From Lacibacter luteus (GTDB taxonomy: Bacteria; Bacteroidota; Bacteroidia; Chitinophagales; Chitinophagaceae): a DNA stretch of 64,000 bases. The stretch spans positions 1,488,001 to 1,552,000 of the forward strand of contig NZ_SDHW01000001.1 of assembly GCF_004118265.1 (NCBI RefSeq). The letters run 5' to 3'. Of this stretch, positions 54,372-62,605 are shown in pieces; position 1 is the first letter of the stretch, and each line of letters starts with the position of its first letter. Below the pieces are notes generated by a model, which was not told where the DNA came from, did no database searches, and saw nothing but the letters and a program-made list of their open reading frames with translations. The translations under genes were made by a program, and so were the position numbers.

Positions 54372-54410
54372 TGCGCAAACGGTTGAAAAACCTGCGCAAA
54401 CGGTTGTTCT
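54372..54410. promoter_or_regulatory. Two LacI-type operator-like sites 21 bp apart
   Basis: TGCGCAAACGGTTG occurs at 54372-54385 and again at 54393-54406, a period of 21 bp, that is two helical turns. Each extended 18-mer matches the ideal TGCGCAAACGTTTGCGCA at 14 positions. They sit 22-60 bases upstream of the susC promoter -33 element, a typical activator position. The other side faces recN about 190 bases away. Confidence 0.55.
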
Positions 54411-54580
54411 ATTTTTTCAGGAAATCTTTGGCACAGATCATTTGAGCCTTGTTGGGGCTTTACCGTAAAAAAACAAACCCGTTTTATACATCTGTTTTTA
54501 TTTCAGCAGGTAATTTTTAAATCACTTTTTAAGCGATTTGCCCCCTTTAAACAGCTTTCGCAGATTTGCCCTATTTCATT

Positions 54581-54588
54581 TAGTTTTG
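54581..54588 (+). promoter_or_regulatory. Promoter -7 box of recN
   Basis: TAGTTTTG matches TAnnTTTG and ends eight bases before the recN ATG at 54597, so the message would be nearly leaderless. The upstream element is weak (TTTCG near 54557). Confidence 0.5.
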
Positions 54589-54596
54589 AGCTGCTT

Positions 54597-56249
54597 ATGT
54601 TGCTACAGTTATCCATACAGAATTTTGCGATCATAGATGAGCTTCGTGTTGATTTTCAGCAGGGACTGAACATTATCACCGGCGAAACAGGTGCAGGTAA
54701 ATCCATTTTATTAGGTGCACTCGGATTGGTGCTTGGCAACAGGGCCGATAGTTCTGTACTTCGTTTGCCAGATAAGAAATGTGTGGTGGAGGCAATTTTT
54801 GGCAGCAGCAAAAAACAATTGCAGCAATGGCTGACACAAAACGATATTGATGCAGATGAAGAACTTATTCTGCGCAGGGAAATTGCTGCAACGGGAAAAT
54901 CGAGAGCATTTATTAATGATACACCTGTAACAATTGCACAACTGAAAGAACTTACTTCTGCTTTGGTTGATCTGCACCAGCAGTTCGACACCCTGGAATT
55001 GGGTGAAGAAGATTTTCAGCGTGAAGTGTTAGATGCTTTGGCAGGTTGTACTGAAGCTGTGGAGCTGTATCGCTCACAATACCTCGGCTTTGCACGTTTA
55101 CAAAAAGAACTTGAGCAGCTGAAACAACAACAGCTGCAACAACAAAAAGAACAGGATTATAAACAGTTTTTACTCGACGAACTGGAACAGGCTTCATTTA
55201 AACCAAACGAACTGGAAGAAGCTGAGCAGGAACTAAAACTGTTGAACAACGCTGAAAGCATTGCAGCTGTATTAACCGATTCAGTTGCATTTTTAAAAGA
55301 AGGCGACACACCGGTTGTGCAACAGTTAAAAATTATATTGCAGCGTTTGCAGCAATATAAAGATGTACACGCCGATATCAGCAACATCAGCGAACGTTTA
55401 TTGAGTGCTCAAATTGAGCTGAGCGATATTGCATCGGAACTCGATCATTTGCAAAACAACATCAGCATTGATGAAGCACGCATGCAACAGTTGAACGAAC
55501 GGATGGAGATCGGCTACAAGCTGCAGAAAAAACATGGACTGCATGCTACCAACGAATTGCTTGCCTTACAGCAACAACTCGAAAAGGAATTGCAGGCTGT
55601 TGCAGAAGCAGACAACAATATTGCTGCAAAAGAAAAAGAAGCCGAGCAATTAAAACTTCAACTGGAAAAAGAAGCAAAAAACATTCATCAGTTACGAAGC
55701 AAACAAACCGAGCCGTTTGTAAAACAGGTGAACGCATTGCTTGCCCGTGTTGGCATGCCAAATGCACAATTAAAAGTTGAACTTACTACCGGCATGTTAC
55801 ATGCTTACGGAATCGATAAAATAAATTTCCTGTTCGATGCAAATAAAAGCAACCGCTTCGAACCCATCAGTAAAGTTGCAAGTGGTGGCGAATTAAGCAG
55901 ACTGATGCTGTGCATAAAATCGTTGGTGGCCGAACGTATTTCGTTATCAACAATGTTATTTGATGAAATTGATACAGGCATCAGCGGCGAAGCTGCAAAA
56001 CAGGTTGGTGTTTTATTGAAGGAGTTGGCAAACCGTCAACAGGTAATTACCATTACACATTTGCCACAGATAGCTGCAAAAGCCGAAGCCCATTATTTTG
56101 TTTACAAACAGGATGAAAAATCGGTTATTAAAACAAAGATCCGCCGATTGACAAAAGATGAGCAGATAGAAGCTGTTGCAAAAATGCTCAGCGGCGAAAG
56201 ACCAACCGACTCTTCGCTTGTAACTGCAAGAGAAATGGTAACGGGTTAA
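54597..56249 (+). CDS. recN: DNA repair protein RecN
   Basis: A 550-residue SMC-like ATPase of double-strand-break repair. Walker A is GETGAGKSILLGALGLVLGN near residue 30, followed by the Q-loop region LVDLHQQFDTLELGEEDFQ. Two long coiled-coil arms rich in Gln and Glu occupy about residues 160-370 (LKQQQLQQQKEQDYKQ and similar). The C-terminal ATPase half has the signature VASGGELSRLMLCIKSL, Walker B LFDEIDTGISGEAAKQVG and ITHLPQIAAKA. Length is normal. Confidence 0.97.
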   Translation: MLLQLSIQNFAIIDELRVDFQQGLNIITGETGAGKSILLGALGLVLGNRADSSVLRLPDKKCVVEAIFGSSKKQLQQWLTQNDIDADEELILRREIAATGKSRAFINDTPVTIAQLKELTSALVDLHQQFDTLELGEEDFQREVLDALAGCTEAVELYRSQYLGFARLQKELEQLKQQQLQQQKEQDYKQFLLDELEQASFKPNELEEAEQELKLLNNAESIAAVLTDSVAFLKEGDTPVVQQLKIILQRLQQYKDVHADISNISERLLSAQIELSDIASELDHLQNNISIDEARMQQLNERMEIGYKLQKKHGLHATNELLALQQQLEKELQAVAEADNNIAAKEKEAEQLKLQLEKEAKNIHQLRSKQTEPFVKQVNALLARVGMPNAQLKVELTTGMLHAYGIDKINFLFDANKSNRFEPISKVASGGELSRLMLCIKSLVAERISLSTMLFDEIDTGISGEAAKQVGVLLKELANRQQVITITHLPQIAAKAEAHYFVYKQDEKSVIKTKIRRLTKDEQIEAVAKMLSGERPTDSSLVTAREMVTG

Positions 56250-56255
56250 TTGCGG

Positions 56256-56684
56256 CTATGGCATCATCAGCAACGCACTTCCAAACAGGTGATTGTATTG
56301 CTGGCAATGTATCAGGGCATACTTATACTCAGCAAAATCGGGCATGCCGTTAATTGAATATACTTGTGTACCCATGGTTGCTTTTAATTTTCCTAAACTG
56401 ATAAAATTAACCGGTTGTATTTCTTTCGAAAGATAAACGTACAGATCCGGACCGTTTGAAATTGTTACGCTGTCCAGAACCAATGAAAACTGTCCGTTAT
56501 ATGCCTGGCTGATAATTGCTTTGCCACTCACTCTTCCCCAAGGGCCATTCATAAAAACACCGGTATATTTCAGTTTTGCTGTTGTATCTGCAGCATCGTT
56601 AAGTGTTACCTCGGGTGTTCGTTGTTTTACACAGGAAGAAAAGAATATAAAAAATACAGTTACTGTAAGAACGACAGGTTTCAT
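56256..56684 (-). CDS. DM13-domain lipoprotein
   Basis: A protein of about 142 residues starting at 56684 (MKPVVLTVTVFFIFFSSC, lipobox). The mature region is a DM13 domain: YTGVFMNGPWGRVSGKAIIS, LVLDSVTISNGPDLYVYLS, LGKLKATMGTQVYSI, and the conserved cysteine in YKYALIHCQQYNHLFGSA. DM13 has been suggested to act in redox or electron transfer because of that Cys; this is not proven. It is convergent with recN, with only six bases between the stops. Confidence 0.88.
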   Translation of the reverse strand: MKPVVLTVTVFFIFFSSCVKQRTPEVTLNDAADTTAKLKYTGVFMNGPWGRVSGKAIISQAYNGQFSLVLDSVTISNGPDLYVYLSKEIQPVNFISLGKLKATMGTQVYSINGMPDFAEYKYALIHCQQYNHLFGSALLMMP

Positions 56685-56785
56685 ACAAACTCGGTTTAGC
56701 TTTTTCAATTATGAACTATACGAAACTACTGTGCCGTTCGGTTTTAAATTGTCGCTTAAAAGACATTCCTTTCCGTAAAACACAT

Positions 56786-56819
56786 AAAAAAATCCTCTTC
56801 GTACTGAAGAGGATTTTTT
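56786..56819. terminator. Bidirectional terminator after xylA
   Basis: AAAATCCTCTTC, loop GTACT, GAAGAGGATTTT forms a 12-bp stem with A/T tracts on both sides, 17 bases after the xylA stop. Confidence 0.85.
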
Positions 56820-56836
56820 ATAGAAAAGCCGCCCGT

Positions 56837-58165
56837 TTAAATAAAACGGTTGATCAGGTTTTCGAGATATTCCTGTTTACCGCTTGTTACAGCTGGCTCG
56901 CCATTTTCAACTGCATATGCACGCAGATCTTCCAGTGTTAATTTACCTTCTTCAAATTCTTTTCCTTTACCACTGTCGAACGAAGCATAACGGTTGCTGC
57001 GGATCGTTTTGTAATCCGATTTCTGCAAAATATTTTCCGCAATAACCAGCGAACGTGCAAATGCATCCATACCGCCGATGTGTGCATAAAACAGGTCTTC
57101 CATATCGGTACTGTTTCTGCGGATCTTTGCATCGAAGTTGATGCCACCACCTGTAAAACCACCTGCTTCCACAATTACCAGCATTGCTTCAACCAGTTCG
57201 TTGATGTTGTTCGGGAACTGATCGGTATCCCAGCCATTCTGGTAATCGCCACGGTTTGCGTCCATACTGCCGAGCAAACCTGCATCTGCTGCAACTTGTA
57301 ATTCGTGCTGGAAAGTATGCCCTGCTAATGTTGCATGGTTTACTTCAATATTCAAACTGAAATCGTTGAGCAAATCGTATTGACGAAGGAAACCAATTAC
57401 CGTTTCGCAATCGTAATCGTATTGATGTTTGCTTGGCTCGCAAGGCTTTGGTTCAATAAAGAATTTTCCTTTGAAGCCGTTTTTGCGTGCATAATCTTTT
57501 GCTGTATGCAGGAAACGTGCAAGATGTTCTTTTTCACGTTTCATGTTTGTGTTGAGCAAACTCATGTAACCTTCACGTCCGCCCCAGAACACATAGTTTT
57601 CACCTCCGAGAGCAATGGTAGCATCCAATGCGGCTTTCACTTGTGCACCACCGTGAGCAAGCACATGAAAATCCGGATTGGTTGAAGCGCCATTCATATA
57701 ACGTCTGTTCGAAAATAAATTCGCTGTGCCCCACAAAAGCTTCACACCGCTTGCCGTTTGCTTTTCGGCAAGGTAGGCTGTAACAGCCTGTAAACGTTTA
57801 TCATTTTCATTTACATCGTTGGTATAATCAACAACATCCACATCATGAAAACAATAGTAAGGTAAGCCCAACTTGGTCATAAATTCAAATGCAGCATCAG
57901 CTTTATCTTTTGCACGTTCAACAGCATCTGCTTTTACATCCCATGGAAAAATATGCGTTGGTTCGCCAAACGGATCTGCACCGCTTCCTACAAAACTGTG
58001 CCAATACGCACAGGCAAAACGTAACCATTCTTTCATGGTTTTTCCTGCAACTACCCTGTTCTCTTCATACCAGCGGAACGCAAGAGGATTATCACTACCA
58101 CTTCCTTCAAACTTAATTTGAGGAATGCCTTTAAAAAATTCTGTTTGTCCTGTTACTATACTCAT
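56837..58165 (-). CDS. xylA: Xylose isomerase
   Basis: A 442-residue metal-dependent TIM-barrel enzyme converting D-xylose to D-xylulose. It has the family signatures [19 protein letters not shown] and [17 protein letters not shown], the catalytic His/Asp region [12 protein letters not shown], and [16 protein letters not shown] with [19 protein letters not shown] for metal binding. Length is normal for class II xylose isomerases. It follows xylB by 53 bases and ends the sugar operon at a terminator. Confidence 0.97.
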   Translation of the reverse strand: MSIVTGQTEFFKGIPQIKFEGSGSDNPLAFRWYEENRVVAGKTMKEWLRFACAYWHSFVGSGADPFGEPTHIFPWDVKADAVERAKDKADAAFEFMTKLGLPYYCFHDVDVVDYTNDVNENDKRLQAVTAYLAEKQTASGVKLLWGTANLFSNRRYMNGASTNPDFHVLAHGGAQVKAALDATIALGGENYVFWGGREGYMSLLNTNMKREKEHLARFLHTAKDYARKNGFKGKFFIEPKPCEPSKHQYDYDCETVIGFLRQYDLLNDFSLNIEVNHATLAGHTFQHELQVAADAGLLGSMDANRGDYQNGWDTDQFPNNINELVEAMLVIVEAGGFTGGGINFDAKIRRNSTDMEDLFYAHIGGMDAFARSLVIAENILQKSDYKTIRSNRYASFDSGKGKEFEEGKLTLEDLRAYAVENGEPAVTSGKQEYLENLINRFI

Positions 58166-58218
58166 GGTTGTTTTATTTAACTGCTTTTCTGCAGCAGTGT
58201 TATCGAATGTTTACTTTT

Positions 58219-59697
58219 TCAGTTTATCTGTTTGCTCAGCAAGGTATTCCATTCTGCATACAACTCATCATACAACTTACCTGTACCATCCGGCTCAATT
58301 ACAGCCAAAGGTTTTGTATTGCTGAAGGCTTCTTTTGCGTGTTTATAAATTCCTGCTCCAATACCTGCTCCTAATGCAGCACCAACACTGCCATCGCAAT
58401 TGTGTAATTCAACAGGTATGTTGAGTGTGTTGACAAATGCTTTTGTAAACACATCACTTAAAAACATATTGGCCTTACCTGCACGTATTACCGAAGGATT
58501 CATTTTGTTCTCACGCATAATATCTAACCCGTAACGGAAAGCAAATGCAATACCTTCCTGCGATGCACGGTATAAATGCGCCTGTGTATGTGTATTGAAA
58601 TCGAGCCCCTGTATATGTGCGCCGGCCATTTTATTTTCCAGCATACGTTCTGCACCATTGCCAAACGGCAAAACAAATACGCCATCGCTGCCAATGGAAA
58701 CAGCTGTAGCTGCATCATTCATTGCCTGGTACGATCCGTTGCCGGTAATTGTTTTCATCCAGCGGTTAAGAATACCTGTACCGTTGATGCATAACAAAAC
58801 ACCGATACGCTTTTGCTCAGCTGTATGATTCACGTGTGCAAAACTGTTGATACGTGATTGCGGATCGAATGTTAATTCATCACTCACGCCATAGATCACA
58901 CCACTTGTTCCTGCAGTTGCTGCTACTTCACCTGCTTCGAGTACATTTAACGAGAATGCATTGTTTGGTTGATCGCCTGCTTTATACGAAACAGGAATAC
59001 CTTGCTGCAACGAAAGTTTATTGGCAACCTCTTCACTCAATCGGCCATGTTCTGCAAATACATTTCTTATTTCGGGAATTGATGCTTCATTAAATCCATA
59101 ATAACCGAACACATCTTTCGACAGTTCGTTATTTACAAAATCCCAGAAAACGCCTTCGGACAATGCTGAAATACTTGTTGTAACCATACCGCTCAGCTTC
59201 ATCGCAATATAATCGCCGGGAAGCATTACATGTTTTACCTGATGGTATAACTGCGGCTCGTTTTGTTTTACCCAGGCGAGTTTACTTGCAGTAAAATTTC
59301 CCGGAGAGTTTAATAAATGCTGTAAAGATTTTGATGGACCTATTGTATCAAAAGCTGCATTACCAATTTCAACCGCACGACTGTCGCACCAGATAATACT
59401 ATCACGCAAAATCTGATCGTTCTTATCTGTAATCACCAATCCATGCATCTGGTACGAAATACCAATGGCCGCAATTTCCTTTGGGTTATACAAACCTGTT
59501 ACGTTTGCTTTTTGAATGGCCAGTTGTGTATGTTCCCACCAGACATCGGGATTCTGCTCTGCCCAACCCGGTTGTTTCGATATAATTTCAGTTTCTGTTT
59601 CGGGATAACTCACCGACACAATTCTTTGCTGCGTTTGTGCATCAACCACCGATACTTTGATTGACGATGTTCCAATATCAATTCCTAATAATAGCAT
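58219..59697 (-). CDS. xylB: Xylulokinase (FGGY family)
   Basis: A 492-residue carbohydrate kinase that phosphorylates D-xylulose. The start at 59697 (MLLLGIDIGTSSIKVSVVDA) gives the standard ATPase-fold N-terminus; the frame is open for 24 more codons but these cross a terminator hairpin. Other motifs are QMHGLVITDKNDQIL, the catalytic Asp region AGDQPNNAFSLNVLEAG, and GSVGAALGAGIGAGIY near the C-terminus. It is followed by xylA. A strong terminator-like hairpin ends 17 bases upstream of its start codon. Confidence 0.94.
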   Translation of the reverse strand: MLLLGIDIGTSSIKVSVVDAQTQQRIVSVSYPETETEIISKQPGWAEQNPDVWWEHTQLAIQKANVTGLYNPKEIAAIGISYQMHGLVITDKNDQILRDSIIWCDSRAVEIGNAAFDTIGPSKSLQHLLNSPGNFTASKLAWVKQNEPQLYHQVKHVMLPGDYIAMKLSGMVTTSISALSEGVFWDFVNNELSKDVFGYYGFNEASIPEIRNVFAEHGRLSEEVANKLSLQQGIPVSYKAGDQPNNAFSLNVLEAGEVAATAGTSGVIYGVSDELTFDPQSRINSFAHVNHTAEQKRIGVLLCINGTGILNRWMKTITGNGSYQAMNDAATAVSIGSDGVFVLPFGNGAERMLENKMAGAHIQGLDFNTHTQAHLYRASQEGIAFAFRYGLDIMRENKMNPSVIRAGKANMFLSDVFTKAFVNTLNIPVELHNCDGSVGAALGAGIGAGIYKHAKEAFSNTKPLAVIEPDGTGKLYDELYAEWNTLLSKQIN

Positions 59698-59713
59698 TCT
59701 TCCTGTTTTGTTT

Positions 59714-59743
59714 AAAAAAAGGGGGAACGAGAAGCATTCCCCC
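59714..59743 (-). terminator. Terminator hairpin between the GH2 gene and xylB
   Basis: On the reverse strand GGGGGAA, a 9-base loop, TTCCCCC and seven T form a strong 7-bp terminator, placed only 17 bases before the xylB ATG. There is no room for a promoter between them. Confidence 0.8.
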
Positions 59744-59794
59744 GTGCTGTTAATTATGACCCTAAACAAACTAACATGAGAATATTTTAATCTG

Positions 59795-62515
59795 TTATTT
59801 CGTTTTTATTTCAACAACTGCAGCTGTTAAACCCGGTGCAGATGCTTTAAGTTTTATTACACCCGGCATGCCCGCTTTCGAACGTACAATTACCAGCACG
59901 AATCCAAAATATGCTTCCCGCTCTTTCGATGCAAAAGAAACAAGATTTGCCGGATCTCCGTTATCTGTCGCTACAATTTCTCCCACACCTTCTATACTAA
60001 AGCCGATATTGTTATTTGCCACAGGCACTGTTGCTCCATTTTTATCGGTAACACTTACAGTAATAAATGAAAGATCATACCCATCTGCATCAATCATTGT
60101 GCGGTCTGCTTGCAGTTTTAATTGCGCAGCAGCACCGGTTGTTTGTATCGTTTCTTCAGCCCACTTCTTTCCATTTTTATAGGCTACTGCTTTTACTGTG
60201 CCCGGTTCATACAACACATCATCCCAACGTAAACGATATTCGTAGGCAGCTTTTTTCTTTTTCCCAAGCGAACGGCCATTCAAAAACAATTCCACTTCAT
60301 CGCCGGAAGTAAAAATATGGATGGGTGTAATTTGTCCAATACGATCGGGCCAGTTCCAATGCGGTAAAATATGTACCATTGGAAGATTGGAACGCCAACG
60401 TGATTGATACAAATAGAAACGATCTTTCTTAAATCCGGCGAGATCAATAATACCCGAATAAGAACTGCGTGCAGAATAGTAAGGTGTTGGTTCTCCTAAA
60501 TAATCCCAACCACTCCAAACAAACTCACCTGCAACAAACGGATGTTTATCCTGCGATGCAAACACTTTATCGGGCGATGCACCAAACTGAGCCGTGTACA
60601 ACTCGTATGCACTTACATATTTATTTACCGGATCACCACCTGTGGTATCGCTTACCGGTGCACTGTTGCCACTTGTTACCGGAAAAACATACGAACCACG
60701 TGTGCTTAATGCAGAAGCCGTTTCGCTGCTTACAATTAATTTATCCGGAAACTTTTCATGAAATGCAGGATACAATGGTGATGTACGGATGCCTCTGAGA
60801 TGTGCATAAGCCGGAGCATCACGAATACCTTCGCCCTGGTAATTTAAACTGAGCATATCCATTACTGCAGGAAAAGGCATGTTTGGTTTTGCATAGTTCA
60901 TCGATGCAGTTGCAGGCCGTGTATTGTCTTCTTCTTTTACAATGTTGTACAGTTTTTTTGAAACAAGCGCACCTGTATCTGCCGTGTATTGTTCACCAAC
61001 TTCGTTACCGTAACTCCATGCTATAACGGATGGATGATTACGATCTCTGCGAATGAACGATCTGGTATCTGCTTCATACCAATCGGGAAAGATCAAATGA
61101 AAGTCGAGTGCTGTTTTCTTACGCTCCCAACTATCGAATATTTCATCGATCACTAAAAAACCCATCCGATCGGTTAACTCCAGTAACTCAGGTGCAGGTG
61201 GATTATGTGCCAAACGAATTGCATTGCAACCCATCTCATGCAGCATTTCCAATTGACGTTCTGCTGCACGCACATTAAATGCTGCACCTAATGCACCAAG
61301 GTCGTGGTGTTGATTAACGCCCTGGAAACGCACCGGCTTTCCATTTACAAAAAGTCCTTTTTCTGCATCAAAGGTTAGTGAACGGATGCCAAACGGCGTT
61401 TGATATTCATCCACTACTTTCCCGTTTGCAAGCAAGTGTGTAACAGCAATGTATAAGTTTGGTTTTTGTGCAGGAAGAGGTCCCCACAACAGCGGATTCT
61501 TTAGTATAATACTTTTTCCAATTTTACTGTTTGTTCCGGCAGTTGCAACAATAGTTGCTGCAGGAAACGAAGCAACCTTTGCTCCTTTCTTTTTCAACTT
61601 AGTATCAAACAAAAAAACTTCGGTAACAACCTGTATGTTTTGATTGGCTGTTGATTTATTTTCAATCTGCACTGCAAGATCAATTGTTGCCGCAGCTGCA
61701 GATACATTTTTCGTAGTAATAAAAGTACCCCAATGTGCTACATGCACAGGGTTTACTTTCGTAAGCCATACATTGCGGTAAATACCTGCACCGGGATACC
61801 AACGTGCAGAGTTTGTTGGATTATCGATGCGGATCGCAATTTGATTATCACTGCCTGGCTTAACATACGGTGTAAGATCTAAACGAAACGAATTGTAACC
61901 ATAAGGCCATCCTCCAACAAGATTACCGTTACACCAAACAACAGTGTACGACATTGCACCATCGATGTCGAGATAAATCGATTTGTTTTTATCGGCTGCT
62001 GTAATATTTATTTTTTTCCTGTACCAACCAATACCCTGTACAGGCAAACGTCCCATACCACCGCCAACTATTGCATTGGCTTCTTTATAAAACGGCCCAT
62101 TAATAGCCCAGTCGTGCGGAAGAGTAATTTTCTCCCATTCGCTATCGTTGAAATTTGTTTGTACAAAAGCTACATCTGCACCGGGATTACCTGCAGGTCG
62201 CTGATGTTGCTTTGTTGCATCTTTAATAAATCTATTTGCAGAAGGAAGTATCCATTTTTTTAATACTGTATCTGCTGCTTTAACTGCAACTCCTTCTGTT
62301 GGTTTTGAATCGGCCACAACATTATCATTTCTGTCTGTAACATCGGGACGCACATCGTACGACAAACCGTTTGTACCGGCAGGATCGCCTTTATGAAAAC
62401 GCCAGCCATCATTGATCAAAACACGATGCGAACTGTATTGCGCAGACGCAACACTTACAACAAACGCTAATAAACCAGTGAAACAAAAATGACGATATCG
62501 CTGAAAAAAAACCAT
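59795..62515 (-). CDS. GH2 family beta-galactosidase-type glycoside hydrolase
   Basis: A 906-residue exported enzyme (signal peptide ending FVVSVASAQ). It has the GH2 order: jelly-roll sugar-binding domain (LPHDWAINGPFYKE, GWYRKKINI), immunoglobulin-like domain, then the TIM barrel with GVNQHHDLGALGAA, the acid/base Glu in WSYGNEVGEQ near residue 503 and the nucleophile Glu in GEFVWSGWDYLGEP near residue 663. C-terminal domains include a DUF4982-like segment (WNWPDRIGQITPIHIFTSGD) and a Big-type domain (FITVSVTDKNGATVPVANNN). Probably removes beta-galactosyl or related residues in the periplasm or at the surface; the exact sugar is not decided. It lies between a susD gene and xylB. Confidence 0.93.
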   Translation of the reverse strand: MVFFQRYRHFCFTGLLAFVVSVASAQYSSHRVLINDGWRFHKGDPAGTNGLSYDVRPDVTDRNDNVVADSKPTEGVAVKAADTVLKKWILPSANRFIKDATKQHQRPAGNPGADVAFVQTNFNDSEWEKITLPHDWAINGPFYKEANAIVGGGMGRLPVQGIGWYRKKINITAADKNKSIYLDIDGAMSYTVVWCNGNLVGGWPYGYNSFRLDLTPYVKPGSDNQIAIRIDNPTNSARWYPGAGIYRNVWLTKVNPVHVAHWGTFITTKNVSAAAATIDLAVQIENKSTANQNIQVVTEVFLFDTKLKKKGAKVASFPAATIVATAGTNSKIGKSIILKNPLLWGPLPAQKPNLYIAVTHLLANGKVVDEYQTPFGIRSLTFDAEKGLFVNGKPVRFQGVNQHHDLGALGAAFNVRAAERQLEMLHEMGCNAIRLAHNPPAPELLELTDRMGFLVIDEIFDSWERKKTALDFHLIFPDWYEADTRSFIRRDRNHPSVIAWSYGNEVGEQYTADTGALVSKKLYNIVKEEDNTRPATASMNYAKPNMPFPAVMDMLSLNYQGEGIRDAPAYAHLRGIRTSPLYPAFHEKFPDKLIVSSETASALSTRGSYVFPVTSGNSAPVSDTTGGDPVNKYVSAYELYTAQFGASPDKVFASQDKHPFVAGEFVWSGWDYLGEPTPYYSARSSYSGIIDLAGFKKDRFYLYQSRWRSNLPMVHILPHWNWPDRIGQITPIHIFTSGDEVELFLNGRSLGKKKKAAYEYRLRWDDVLYEPGTVKAVAYKNGKKWAEETIQTTGAAAQLKLQADRTMIDADGYDLSFITVSVTDKNGATVPVANNNIGFSIEGVGEIVATDNGDPANLVSFASKEREAYFGFVLVIVRSKAGMPGVIKLKASAPGLTAAVVEIKTK

Positions 62516-62555
62516 GTTGATTAAAGAGTAAGTCGATCTATAGAAAGTTAAGTGT

Positions 62556-62593
62556 AATGAAAAGGAGAAATGAATTCATCTCTCCTTTTCATT
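62556..62593. repeat. 19-bp inverted repeat between susD and the GH2 gene
   Basis: AATGAAAAGGAGAAATGAA and its inverted copy (62575-62593) match at 18 of 19 positions with no loop, centred on GAATTC. No U-tract follows on the reverse strand, so it looks like an intercistronic hairpin rather than a terminator. Confidence 0.75.
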
Positions 62594-62605
62594 ATTAAGA
62601 TAGAA

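Noticed and set aside
54277-54468. A 63-codon forward reading frame (MLCCCDVIIIS...)
   Set aside because: It runs across the susC promoter and the operator repeats, has no promoter box or ribosome site of its own, and the product looks like translated regulatory DNA.
55090-55160. Repetitive CAACAACAGCTGCAACAAC sequence
   Set aside because: It encodes a Gln/Glu-rich coiled coil of RecN and is explained by the protein.
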